From: Chaetoceros tenuissimus
Taxonomy: Eukaryota; Bacillariophyta; Thalassiosirophyceae; Chaetocerotales; Chaetocerotaceae
Assembly (NCBI GenBank): GCA_021927905.1
Contig: BLLK01000046.1
Location: forward strand, 682,001-746,000
Reading direction: 5' to 3'
Length of the DNA: 64,000 bases
Shown: one piece after another, positions 9,842 to 19,046 of the stretch
Layout: each line of letters begins with the position of its first letter
Position numbering within the stretch: position 1 is the first letter of the stretch
Program-made: the position numbers and the translations under genes
The notes under the pieces: model-generated
The model's input: the letters and a program-made list of their open reading frames with translations, nothing else
Database searches by the model: none
Told to the model about the DNA's origin: nothing

Positions 9842-10936
9842 TTACTTCTCGTTCTCGATATCTTTCTTTAATCTATTCAACCCTTCCTTTGCTATTGCGC
9901 GTTGCCTTGCCTTTTGCTCTTCGACTCTGCATTTCATGTCACCAACATAATCTTCTTCAAAGTCATCAGCAGCTTTTTGAACTACATCCCAAAATAAGGG
10001 AATTCCATCACCAGTAGCTGCACTCACTGAAACTCTATGTAAAGTTTGATAGAATTCATCTAATACTAAGCTTAGGCTTCTTGTCAGACTTGCATAATAT
10101 CCCGAACCATCGGAAGAAACAAAATCATCCATTGCTTCCTGGAATTTCTCATAGTCTGTCATCCATTCTTCACAAATTTCTCCACTTGAAACATCGCATT
10201 TATTAAATACAACGACCAGAGGGAGTCTTGTACGATAAAACATACTGCATGCGTAAAGCATATTGCTCATAAAAGTGTTGAGCGATGCAGTACATCTGGG
10301 TGTATCAACCACAAACGCTAAGACGGTTGGAAACGATGATGCTAGTGCAGAAGTAATGATTGATCCTGATGCTGACCATGTGAAAGCTTCGATCTGACCG
10401 GGAGTATCGACAAGTATGTAATCTAAAGCTTTCTCCTCTTCTTTGTATGATCTATTTTCTAAAATTGAAAGCACCTGATCAAACTTGGTACTGAAAAGAT
10501 TGAGTGACGTCATAATAGCACCATTAGGTCCGAGATGATGCTGTTTCATAACTTCTTTGTAATCAACTGTATCTCTGATATCTATGCTAGCTCCAAAAGG
10601 AAGAAGTCTAGTAGCAGGATCCAAATTGAGACAATATCCAATTGGCTTTGATTCTGAACTTTCTGCTTGTTCATCTTTTTTCATACCCTCCGAGGCATCA
10701 ACTGGAAGCCCTAGGCTACGCTGTAAAGCTGCCATTAGAGTAGTTTTTCCAGATCCTGCCATACCAACAACTAATACACACACGGGAGATACATCCCGAA
10801 GCTTTAGAGATTTAGCGTTTGCATCCGAAGATTTATTGAGAATTGGTATCTTCACCTCGGAAGAAGCCCCAGCCTTTTTCAAATCCTCTTCGGTTATTTG
10901 TATCCTTTCAAATGAGCTTTGTAGTGAGTCTGACAT
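9842..10936 (-). CDS. GPN1: GPN-loop GTPase 1 (GPN1/Npa3/XAB1)
   Basis: A single exon of 364 residues. The P-loop is at about residues 58-66 ('GMAGSGKTT'), followed by 'NLDPATRLLPFGASIDIRD', the diagnostic Gly-Pro-Asn loop at 136-138 ('LGPNGAIMTSLNLF'), the 'VDTPGQIEAFTWSASG' switch and the 'NKCD' guanine motif. GPN1 is needed for assembly and nuclear import of RNA polymerase II. Length and motif order match the family. The C-terminus is charged and Lys/Arg/Glu-rich. It is convergent with the secreted repeat protein. Confidence 0.95.
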   Translation of the reverse strand: MSDSLQSSFERIQITEEDLKKAGASSEVKIPILNKSSDANAKSLKLRDVSPVCVLVVGMAGSGKTTLMAALQRSLGLPVDASEGMKKDEQAESSESKPIGYCLNLDPATRLLPFGASIDIRDTVDYKEVMKQHHLGPNGAIMTSLNLFSTKFDQVLSILENRSYKEEEKALDYILVDTPGQIEAFTWSASGSIITSALASSFPTVLAFVVDTPRCTASLNTFMSNMLYACSMFYRTRLPLVVVFNKCDVSSGEICEEWMTDYEKFQEAMDDFVSSDGSGYYASLTRSLSLVLDEFYQTLHRVSVSAATGDGIPLFWDVVQKAADDFEEDYVGDMKCRVEEQKARQRAIAKEGLNRLKKDIENEK

Positions 10937-11509
10937 CCTGATTTGTCTTTTTTGAGTGTGCGCTTGGTAACTAATAGCGATTATGGCATGTACTTGAGGT
11001 ATTGTAGTAGAATAAGGGAGTGAATTTCAGTTGTTCTCAGAAATGAGTGGTTCGCTCGTCGTCGCCTCATTGAGAAGATACGACTAGCCAGTTGCTCTAA
11101 ACAGCTACGTATTTAATTACTTCATGATGTTATCGTCGTCATTGTTTCCTATCTCATACTCAACTACACTTTCCAAAGAAGTACAATGAGCTAAGTAATG
11201 CATTATCAGATGAACCAGATTATATCAATATACCCTTAAAATGTAAAGTACTGATAAAAATAAAAGGAAAGATTTTCACTGTCAAACATAGGACCAAGGT
11301 CTTTAATGTATAGAATGATGTTCCAAGAACAACCAAGAATAAGATAGGAACGCATTGGAATTCAATCAAAGATATTTTCCTTTTCTCCGAAATTTGTCCC
11401 TTTCTATTTTCATCTTCTCATAAAATTTCAACTTCCAAAATAAAATTGCTACATCTCTTTTTCTAATCTGAAATAGTGAATAATCATACAGCTAGAAGTA
11501 AATACAATA
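10937..11509. other. Intergenic region upstream of the intact oxygenase
   Basis: No coding sequence seen. The part from about 11280 to 11390 is the reverse-complement match of 777-885 in the decayed oxygenase copy, so it is probably ancestral promoter or 5' UTR of this gene. Confidence 0.5.
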
Positions 11510-12349
11510 ATGACCAATACAAATAGAAACCATAGGAACTTCATTGATAGGGACGGCACATATTGTGACGGACTTGTCACATTCCATAATAACTACTTGC
11601 CAAATGACTTGGTACATGATATGTTATCTAAGCTCAGTGCAATTCCATTCAAGGAGTTGACTACTGGAGGCCGCACTCTTGAGCGTCCAGGCATTTTCAT
11701 GGTGAAACGAAATGAGCACGACCATGTTCCATTTGCTCGATGCCCAAGCGCAGAAACCCAGATCATGGAAGATGTAGATGATAATGTTCTTTCTATTGTC
11801 AACTACATCAATTCCAAAGAAGGAACAAATTTCAACCATTTCAAAATCCAGGTATATGACAACAATAGAGTCCCAATAGCTCACCACTCAGACAAACGCG
11901 CTGATTTAGCTTCGGGATCTTCTATAGGGATCATACGTTTCACTAACCACGACGAGTTCCGAGATACTTCCTTGATTAGGAAAAAGGATGGTCATAAAAC
12001 TCATTTCAAAATGGCAAACAACTCCTTGCTTATCTTGAATGAACAGGCCAACATCGAATACACCCATGGTGTCTCCAAGATGAACATGCCAACCGGTGTG
12101 AGTATCTCGATCGTACTTCGTGAAGTTGGTACTTATGTCCGTGAGGATGGACATTGGTATGGTATTGGTTGCCGCTACAAGACCAATGAGGAATTGGAGA
12201 AAGCTTTGGCAAGTGGAAACATTCCTAAGAAAACAATGACATCACACGAAATGAACAGAGCCTTCATTAGAGCTTTTGTCGTTGAAAACAAGAGTTGGAA
12301 AGATGTCCGAGACAATGTCTACAAAGACATTATCTTGAACTCGTTTTAA
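11510..12349 (+). CDS. 2OG-Fe(II) oxygenase, AlkB-like type
   Basis: A single exon of 279 residues with no targeting peptide. The jelly-roll iron site is visible: His126-x-Asp128 ('IAHHSDKR'), distal His186 ('IEYTHGVSK') and Arg204 for 2-oxoglutarate ('VSISIVLREVG'). The order H-x-D, 'NSLLILNEQANIEYTHG', 'SISIVLRE' resembles AlkB-like 2OG-FeII_Oxy_2 proteins, although the glutamate usual after H-x-D is absent and the substrate (nucleic acid, protein or small molecule) cannot be told. The C-terminal 70 residues are helical and charged. A broken copy lies at 475-885 on the other strand. Confidence 0.8.
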   Translation: MTNTNRNHRNFIDRDGTYCDGLVTFHNNYLPNDLVHDMLSKLSAIPFKELTTGGRTLERPGIFMVKRNEHDHVPFARCPSAETQIMEDVDDNVLSIVNYINSKEGTNFNHFKIQVYDNNRVPIAHHSDKRADLASGSSIGIIRFTNHDEFRDTSLIRKKDGHKTHFKMANNSLLILNEQANIEYTHGVSKMNMPTGVSISIVLREVGTYVREDGHWYGIGCRYKTNEELEKALASGNIPKKTMTSHEMNRAFIRAFVVENKSWKDVRDNVYKDIILNSF

Positions 12350-12697
12350 AAAGAAATTGAAGTTTCCCATCTACGTTTCAATTAGTCTAGTCTAAACTAA
12401 GAAAATAAAGTATAATATTTATGTTTCGTGCTTGTCCATGCGTAGACTTTATCTTCTACCTAATAAGTACGCCTTTATTCTCTTTTCGCCAAACGTCATT
12501 CAAATTAGTAGCGAGTTCACACGTTGGAAGTGCTTATCTCAATAGCTTTGGAACGACATGTCTCCCTCCATCATATCTCAAAGTCAAACACAGATACCTG
12601 GAAACTTGAGCCACATGTTGTAAGTACAAATACTTAGATTACTAATTTACGATTTAGGCCAGAGTCTTACATGTATCATTAATCAAATTTCATTTAT
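12350..12697. other. Intergenic region between convergent oxygenase and trypsin copy 2
   Basis: The first 60 bases are 3' UTR shared with the decayed oxygenase copy at 475-545. The rest holds a 62-codon frame (12421-12609) without recognisable features, judged non-coding. Confidence 0.4.
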
Positions 12698-14217
12698 TTA
12701 GCAATTTCCAAAGTAGAGAACATCTTCATGCTGGTTAGTGAAGGATCTGTTGATAACGATTGGTTCGTCGTCAAAGGTGAGTGAATACTTTCCAGCTCCG
12801 TGGCTGCAACAAATACCATCTCCATTTTCATCCTTCATGACAAACATGTAGCACTTGTTCTTGTTCAGACATTTGTATTTGGTGAATAGAGCATTTCTTT
12901 TGTTAATCTTCTTGATGTTCATACGTCTCTTCTTAAATGCTCCTTGCTTTTTTGCAAAGACCTGTACTGTATTGTCTTCTGGAGCCCAATTATCAGTCTC
13001 GAACTCAAGTTCAAGAATTCCATGTTTCTCGTTTTTGCATGTTGGCTTTGCACTCATTCTTTGCCCGCAAAATTCCGGCTTCTTTTCTGTATTTGGACAT
13101 ACGTTATTTCTTAGCCAGTCAAACTGTGAAGCGATACGAGCGAACACAGTTGGTAGACCAATGTTACATCCATATCCCCAAGAAACAAGACCCATTAGTC
13201 TCTGTGATTGATGATCAAAAAGTGGACCTCCTGAGTCCCCATAGCATGCATCTTGGTTGTTACCAATAGCACACAACATATTATCTTGGATTCTATTTGA
13301 TCCCATCATTTGCTTGCACTCATTAGGAGGTACGTATCCCAAATCAGCATGATAAAGCTTTGTTGGGTAAGTGCTTCCGTCAGAAGTTGTTGCACCGAAG
13401 CCTAAGTGGATGTGATTCTGTTAGAAACTGAAAGTAAACAAAGCTGTGGAGAAATAGATAAAAATCACCTACCTGCGACACGTAATGGTTTACGACTTCC
13501 AAATCCCCAAGAAAGATTCATGTTATCTATTTGGACTGGAGCTATGGAAGATTTACCATTCAACCTGATCAAAGCATAGTCATTCGCCCAACCGTTAGGA
13601 TCATACTGAGGATGTAGAATCACTTGTCTAATTGTAAATGCCTCTACCTTCTGATCACAATTTGTGTGTGAGTCCATACATAATGCTCCCACAAACACGT
13701 TGAGCCCAGAAACACCAGGTGGGAAACAATGGGCAGCGGTTAGTACCCAATCTTCTGCAATAAGACTACCTCCACACCATTGTGATCCAGAATTCTTCAT
13801 AATTCTAGAATACCAGGGATACTCTCCATTTTTTGCTAGAACTCCATTGATGATATTACTGGGATCGCCGCTGTCGTTGCCAGAGTCTCCAGGACCACCA
13901 ATATGCAAATTTGAAGCACCGCTATCAACAACGCCTCCAACGCCACTGGCAAATCCCCCAACAGGAAGGCCTTGTGCATTACCACTATCGGTATCAGGAA
14001 ATCCAGCTACTGTGAAGCCGTGTGAGCCAAGATCGCCAGGAACTTTTACATCGCTGGGCGGTAGGAAATTCATAGGCGGCATATCATCAGGTGGAACTGG
14101 AAAGCCTTGCTGCAACTTTCTTCTTTCCTTCTTCTTGTCTGATTCATTCTCGCCAACATGAATAGCAGATGCCAAGAAAGCATTGCAACAGATGAGAGTA
14201 GGGATGAACAACTTCAT
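12698..14217 (-). CDS. Secreted trypsin-like serine protease (S1A) with C-terminal Cys-rich domain, copy 2
   Basis: Two exons on the minus strand, 14217-13473 and 13401-12698, with a 71-bp intron at exactly the same place and phase as copy 1 (1306-2807), give 482 residues. The signal peptide (MKLFIPTLICCNAFLASA), triad motifs 'TAAHC', 'NDYALI' and 'GDSGGP', and the Asp six residues before the serine are all kept. The protease domain is nearly identical to copy 1. The Gly/Pro-rich propeptide and parts of the C-terminal domain ('VQVFAKKQGAFKKRRMN' in place of 'VKVWVRNKYGEFVRRRMN') differ most. Both copies appear intact, so they are recent duplicates with diversification outside the catalytic domain. 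Confidence 0.95.
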
Positions 14218-14322
14218 GATGCTAGAATTGAAAGTTAATGCTTACTATAATTTGAAAACTTCACTCCATTTTGCGTAGTAATCTCGCTTTGGAGTAATCT
14301 GTTCCGGTGGTGAGAAGTCCAT

Positions 14323-14391
14323 CAAGAAAAACTGATGTCGTTCCGCTTTTGAGAAGCCAAGAAAAAGTGATGTCTTCCGCTTTTAAGAAGC
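14323..14391. repeat. Tandem direct repeat, two copies of about 35 bp, upstream of trypsin copy 2
   Basis: Copies at 14323-14357 and 14358-14391 share CAAGAAAAA(C/G)TGATGTC and TTCCGCTTTT(G/A)AGAAGC, with one single-base length difference. They lie about 105-175 bp upstream of the trypsin copy 2 start. A related 'TTGGCTTCTCA' block is present once upstream of trypsin copy 1, so this may be a promoter or 5' UTR element. The remaining bases to 14580 hold nothing recognisable. Confidence 0.7.
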
Positions 14392-14580
14392 TTAAGTGCG
14401 ACTAAAAAGAGTGTATTTAAAATTTGACAGTAGGCCTTTTCCCTCATATTCTTTCCCTACAACAACACTATTTGAATCTACTATTCGTACTTGAATTGAA
14501 GAGGATATCGAATTTGCCAATATGATTATTGGGAAAAGAAATCTATTCATATAAATGTAAAGTGTATATGTACTCTTGTT

Positions 14581-14868
14581 TTATTTCGACAACTTTGCTT
14601 TAAACATGTTGAGATATCGCTGATTTGTTTCATATCTCGACTTAGCTTCTCCATACTCTTCAGTAGCTGCTCTATGGAGATCAATCAATTCGGGCAACTT
14701 CGTGTCGTTTATCATAATCTTTTCTTGATCTTCCTTATCCATTTCACGCAGGGCCTCTTTCGCTGCTTCTAATCTTCTCAAGGAATCATCAAAGGCAGCT
14801 TTTGTCTTCTCCATCCTTTCCTTAGCTTCTCTCGTAGCCACTTCTAATTTTTCAATCTTATCACTCAT
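14581..14868 (-). CDS. Small coiled-coil protein, unknown function
   Basis: A 95-residue frame starting at ATG 14868-14866. The sequence is almost wholly helical and charged, with heptad-like hydrophobic spacing ('EKLEVATREAKERMEKTKAA', 'SLRRLEAAKEALREMDKE') and no signal peptide or membrane segment. It is a free-standing gene between trypsin copy 2 and the methyltransferase-like gene. No family recognised. Coding is supported by amino-acid composition and by lack of interruption. Confidence 0.65.
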   Translation of the reverse strand: MSDKIEKLEVATREAKERMEKTKAAFDDSLRRLEAAKEALREMDKEDQEKIMINDTKLPELIDLHRAATEEYGEAKSRYETNQRYLNMFKAKLSK

Positions 14869-15231
14869 TTTCACCAAAGGAATTTAGCTCTTTTCTTCTG
14901 CTTTAAATGGCTTTCAAGTAAAGACGAGTGCTCCACGCTGATCTTTATCGAGAGAGACAAAACAGCAAATAAAAAGGGAGGCATCATCATCTCGAGCCAA
15001 GTTGGTTTGGGTATATAGCTAGCGAACATGCCTACCATTGGTTTTCGTTCTTCGCTTGGTTCTTCTTCTTCAAAGATTTCATCATTTTTCTTCTTGATAA
15101 TTTGTTGTTTAGTTTGATTTGAATTTCGATTCCCTCTCCGTTCCGTATCTTATTCGTGAGTATTGCTTCAAAGCATTATTTGTCAAAGGACTAGGGCTGT
15201 AGGTTTAGCCACATTCGACAATTTCATCACC
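14869..15231. other. Intergenic region between divergent coiled-coil and BMT5-like genes
   Basis: Divergent promoter region. Pyrimidine-rich around 15040-15140. The open frame upstream of 15232 begins with TTG only. Nothing else recognised. Confidence 0.3.
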
Positions 15232-16443
15232 ATGAAAATGATGAGGTTATTTGTTATAGCAACTCTAGCGATTGGGGCATTGTCTTTCACTCCCTCTTGT
15301 CCGATAGAAAGGTTTAGCAGGAGCACTGCAACTACAATAATATCATCTTCGCTATCATCCACTATCCCATCATCGTCAGTGCCAGCTAAAGAAAATGACG
15401 ATTCAATATGGAAATTTGTGGATTTAAATGAAAAGATAAAAAACATGCTTGTGTGTGGTGATGGTGACCTATCATTCAGCGCATCTATAGCTCAGACAGT
15501 TCATAATGAAGACATATGTCTCACAGCAACTGTACTAGAGGATCAAGAAGCACACGGCAAAATATATCAAAGATCAATATCGAATGCAGAGCAAATATCA
15601 AACTTTGAAAATCACAAAGTTGAGTTTTCCATAGACGCCACAAAATTAGAGGAGACATTTCCAGGTCAGACTTTTGACAGAATACAATTTAATTTTCCTC
15701 ATTGGAAAGGCAAAGCAAATCACCGCTACAATAGACAATTAATTGATGCGTTTTTAAAGAGTGCAAGCAAAATGATTTCAGATGATGGCGAAATACATAT
15801 GGCTCTAGTTCAAGGACAAGGTGGGTACAATGCGAAAACATTGACTGAGTATCGAGATACTTGGACGCCACTAGCATATGCCGCAGATCATGGTCTACTA
15901 CTCGCAAATGTGAAGCAATTTGATGCAATGTATAATTTATCTAGTCATAGAGGAGTTGATAGAGGCTTCAAAATAGGACAAGAACCAAAAATGTTTATTT
16001 TCAGAAAGGAGGGGAAGGCAATACCTACTCGGAACCAACTATGCTGCCGACATGAACTACATATACTTTTACCAGATAATGAGGAATCATTAAACTCACA
16101 AATGGATATCATGGAAGGCGACAAAATTCAAGAAATTATTCAAGAAGTTGTACCGAGAGGCATTCGAGTAGAAGTTCCTGCACGAAGCATTCTACTGAAA
16201 GAAGATACAGGATATGAAACAAACATGGCAATTTTTATGATTGTTTACTGTGGTGAATCTTTGTCTATGAAACGCGATGAAGCTGACAAGTATAGACATT
16301 TGGCCGAAGTAGCTGTGGAAGAACATGTCCCATTGAGAGAGAATAGAAAAGGAAGGTTAGTTTCAAAACCTTTTCCATCCCATTTACTGGAGTCTGTTGT
16401 CGCGGAAAATGGATCATATGGTCTGATGAAAAGTGAAAAGTGA
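15232..16443 (+). CDS. BMT5-like (DUF2431) methyltransferase-domain protein with plastid-type presequence
   Basis: A single exon of 403 residues from the ATG at 15232. The N-terminus (MKMMRLFVIATLAIGALSFTPS) is a signal peptide ending in a Ser-Phe junction followed by a Ser/Thr-rich stretch, the diatom plastid pattern. The core from about residue 70 matches the BMT5-like Rossmann fold: 'MLVCGDGDLSFSASIA' (SAM loop), 'ATVLEDQEA', 'FDRIQFNFPHWKGKANHRYN', 'DGEIHMALVQGQGG'. Yeast BMT5 makes m3U in 25S rRNA. A second region after about residue 265 ('HELHILLPDNEE', 'IQEIIQEVVPRGIRVEVPAR') is not identified; some homologues carry a ferredoxin-fold domain there. Plastid rRNA or tRNA modification is a reasonable inference, not shown. 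Confidence 0.8.
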   Translation: MKMMRLFVIATLAIGALSFTPSCPIERFSRSTATTIISSSLSSTIPSSSVPAKENDDSIWKFVDLNEKIKNMLVCGDGDLSFSASIAQTVHNEDICLTATVLEDQEAHGKIYQRSISNAEQISNFENHKVEFSIDATKLEETFPGQTFDRIQFNFPHWKGKANHRYNRQLIDAFLKSASKMISDDGEIHMALVQGQGGYNAKTLTEYRDTWTPLAYAADHGLLLANVKQFDAMYNLSSHRGVDRGFKIGQEPKMFIFRKEGKAIPTRNQLCCRHELHILLPDNEESLNSQMDIMEGDKIQEIIQEVVPRGIRVEVPARSILLKEDTGYETNMAIFMIVYCGESLSMKRDEADKYRHLAEVAVEEHVPLRENRKGRLVSKPFPSHLLESVVAENGSYGLMKSEK

Positions 16444-16908
16444 TTCAATACACAAGAATTTTCCGACAATTGAGCTGTGTGTTTACAGGAGAAGACGTCT
16501 TTCGTCAGAATTTCCGTGAGAGGAGGGGAGTAGTAAAAACTTTTTCTAGCTGTTGTAGAATCAGTAGTTCACGAAAACCTATGAAAGAGTGACGATTGGA
16601 TTATGAATAATGAGCTTGAAAGAGAAATGCTCGTATCGTATCTTCTCACGCGAGGATATGTCTATAAGAATAATTTAGCAAAACTTGTCTGTTGACACGA
16701 ACTTTCCCCGGGTTATGTCTATCTTGTTGTGTGCGATCTACGAGATCAAATTTGGATATGATGTGTTACCTTATTACCTTGTGTAGGAATTCATTAAATG
16801 GTGTAACCGCACATATATCCAAGACATAAGTTTCGACAACGAGATCAACAATAGAAAACTTACTTGTTCCGCTTGCGCTGCATTGATAGAGAAAAACGAA
16901 CATCAGTC
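16444..16908. other. Intergenic region
   Basis: About 465 bp between genes on the same strand. The open frame upstream of 16909 starts only with TTG. No element recognised. Confidence 0.3.
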
Positions 16909-18444
16909 ATGAAAGCACTCAACCAAGATACATCTCTCCATGGAGTCATTGGAGTGGAGCGCAATCAATCCTGTCATACCTCCGGTCCTCTTTTAGAGCC
17001 AAAGCAACTCTCATGCTCTGATTCTTCATTGCTGAAGATCGAGTGCGCCAAATGCAATGGTAATTTGAAACCACCTAATCAGCTTTCTAAAGAAGAAGGA
17101 ACAGAGAACGATGTTTGCAATGATTGTGCACTCCTTGCCATCGGAATTACAAGCCACTCTCCTAATCCCCAAAGCAAGAAGCATGATGTTTCCGTAAAAA
17201 GAGCTGCTAGTAAAATGATCAAGCTGACGTTATGCAGCAATTGTAACATCAAGAGACAACGTAATGAATTTGGTAAGAAAGGATGGAAAGTGAAAGAATG
17301 CAAAGAATGTTATGTGAAATTCATGTGTCAGAAGTGCAGATCCATGCTCAAGCAAGATATGTTCTGTACATATGCAGATGGAGATAAGATGAAGATTTGT
17401 TTCCCCTGTATTACCATGAGTACAGTGTCTTGTATGGAGTGCAAAGAGGAGCTTCCTGTAGCTGAGTTTGTTACAACAACATCAGCAGTCGACAAAAGAA
17501 TATGCAAGAAATGCTTTCAAGGAGATGAGACGTCAGATGGAGATGTATCACGAAAGCAAATGATAGAGCAGCCTACAATTAGCGGTATGCAAATTTGTAT
17601 GCAATGCAAAGAGGAGCTTCCTGTAGCTGACTTTGATGACACTCAACTATACACACCTGTCGACAAAAGAAGATGCAAGAAATGCTTTCAACGAGATGAG
17701 CCGTCAGATGAAGATGCACCGCAAAAGCCAATGATAGAGCAGCCTACAAATGAGCGCCTACAAGTTTGTGTGGAATGTAAGGAGGAGCTTCCTGTAGATG
17801 ACTTTGATGACACACAACTATATACACCTATCGATAGAAGAATATGCAAGAGGTGCTGTCAAGGAGCTGAGCCGTCAGATGAAGATGCACCGCAAAAGCA
17901 AATGATAGAACAGACGACTGATACTACGAACGAGCAAGATAAGCAAAAGGAATTTATAGCTTCAAACTCTGCATGTTGCCGACTGCTTTCAAGTTCAGAT
18001 CCTAATCAAGAAGTCAATGAAAGAAGACAAAATCTTTCTCCCAAATCTCTGAAGGAACAGAGGGTATCATGGAGTTCTAATGAAGAGAGTCGCAAGAGAC
18101 TTAGAGATTATGACGGTTCAGATTCTGAACATGCAAGAAAAGTGATGAAACAAAATAGATGCATCTACCAAAGTCAGAACAACAACTCCTCTTGTCATCT
18201 GCGTTTTTCTACTCTGATGAAAAAGATTCATGTTCTTGGATTTCAAACTTGTGCCTTGAGAGAGAAAGCGGAGGCATTGGTTGAATCAGAGAATGAATAT
18301 AAGAAGAAAGCTGGTCTGTCTCTCAGGAAAAGGATTGATGACTTTGAACTTTGTATTTTTGCTGTGAATGAGAAACTCAAGAAATTCGACAAAGACAAGA
18401 ATACTGAGTGCACAAGAACAACCATGAAAGGATGTCACAAATAG
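16909..18444 (+). CDS. Protein with six Cys-pair zinc modules (Stc1-like), three of them recent tandem copies
   Basis: A single exon of 511 residues. Six modules of the form C-x2-C ... C-x2-C are visible: 'CAKC...CNDC', 'CSNC...CKEC', 'CQKC...CFPC', 'CMEC...CKKC', 'CMQC...CKKC' and 'CVEC...CKRC'. Spacing of about 25-30 residues with a central 'F' ('EELPVADFDD') resembles the Stc1 domain, which in fission yeast links small-RNA and heterochromatin complexes. The last three modules repeat nearly unchanged with periods of 165 and 171 bp (first copies of AGCTTCCTGTA at 17450 and 17615; the third reads AGCTTCCTGTA at 17786). The C-terminal third is Ser/Lys/Arg-rich with a final coiled-coil. Function unknown. 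Confidence 0.75.
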   Translation: MKALNQDTSLHGVIGVERNQSCHTSGPLLEPKQLSCSDSSLLKIECAKCNGNLKPPNQLSKEEGTENDVCNDCALLAIGITSHSPNPQSKKHDVSVKRAASKMIKLTLCSNCNIKRQRNEFGKKGWKVKECKECYVKFMCQKCRSMLKQDMFCTYADGDKMKICFPCITMSTVSCMECKEELPVAEFVTTTSAVDKRICKKCFQGDETSDGDVSRKQMIEQPTISGMQICMQCKEELPVADFDDTQLYTPVDKRRCKKCFQRDEPSDEDAPQKPMIEQPTNERLQVCVECKEELPVDDFDDTQLYTPIDRRICKRCCQGAEPSDEDAPQKQMIEQTTDTTNEQDKQKEFIASNSACCRLLSSSDPNQEVNERRQNLSPKSLKEQRVSWSSNEESRKRLRDYDGSDSEHARKVMKQNRCIYQSQNNNSSCHLRFSTLMKKIHVLGFQTCALREKAEALVESENEYKKKAGLSLRKRIDDFELCIFAVNEKLKKFDKDKNTECTRTTMKGCHK

Positions 18445-19046
18445 GGGTAGACTGCGAAGGAGCATTGATTGAAAGTATAATATCCCAGAAGAGGCAACAT
18501 TCTGATATTCATATTCATGGATAGGTGGGATGTATTCCAAAGAAATCAAAAATTAGAGAATACTTTCTTCGTATGGCTTTGTAATATAATTTTATAATTC
18601 CTAATACAGCATGTACTCGTATTTCCCACAAAGTGCAATGATATGTTCATTATTAGCATTGGCGTGATAAAATACACTATAATCCAAAAAATTAGAGAAT
18701 GCTGGAGTAGAGCAGTATTCTTGGAATTTCCCAATAATTTTGACTTTCACAACCCCTAGTATGTAAAAGAAATTGCCAATGACAGTTGATGACAGTGTCA
18801 AAATTATGACAGTGTAGAGAATTTGTCTCCGACAAAAGCCGACCATAAAAGGCGGATCTCCTTTGTCCAAGTCTCTTTTTCTCTTTATTTTCATTTTCTT
18901 TCTTCATGATCATTAGACTCTCGTCTAAATACTGATGTAATTTCCTATTTCTATGATACCCATCCCTTTCATTAGACAAGTTTGCTGCGTAGTAAATGGC
19001 TTGTAATTGTTGGTGAAAGTTAGAGCAGAAGTTGATTACAACATAA
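18445..19046. other. Intergenic region
   Basis: About 600 bp, AT-rich. Several overlapping minus-strand frames of 60-120 codons exist but have low-complexity, non-protein-like composition and no recognised motif; judged non-coding. Confidence 0.35.
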
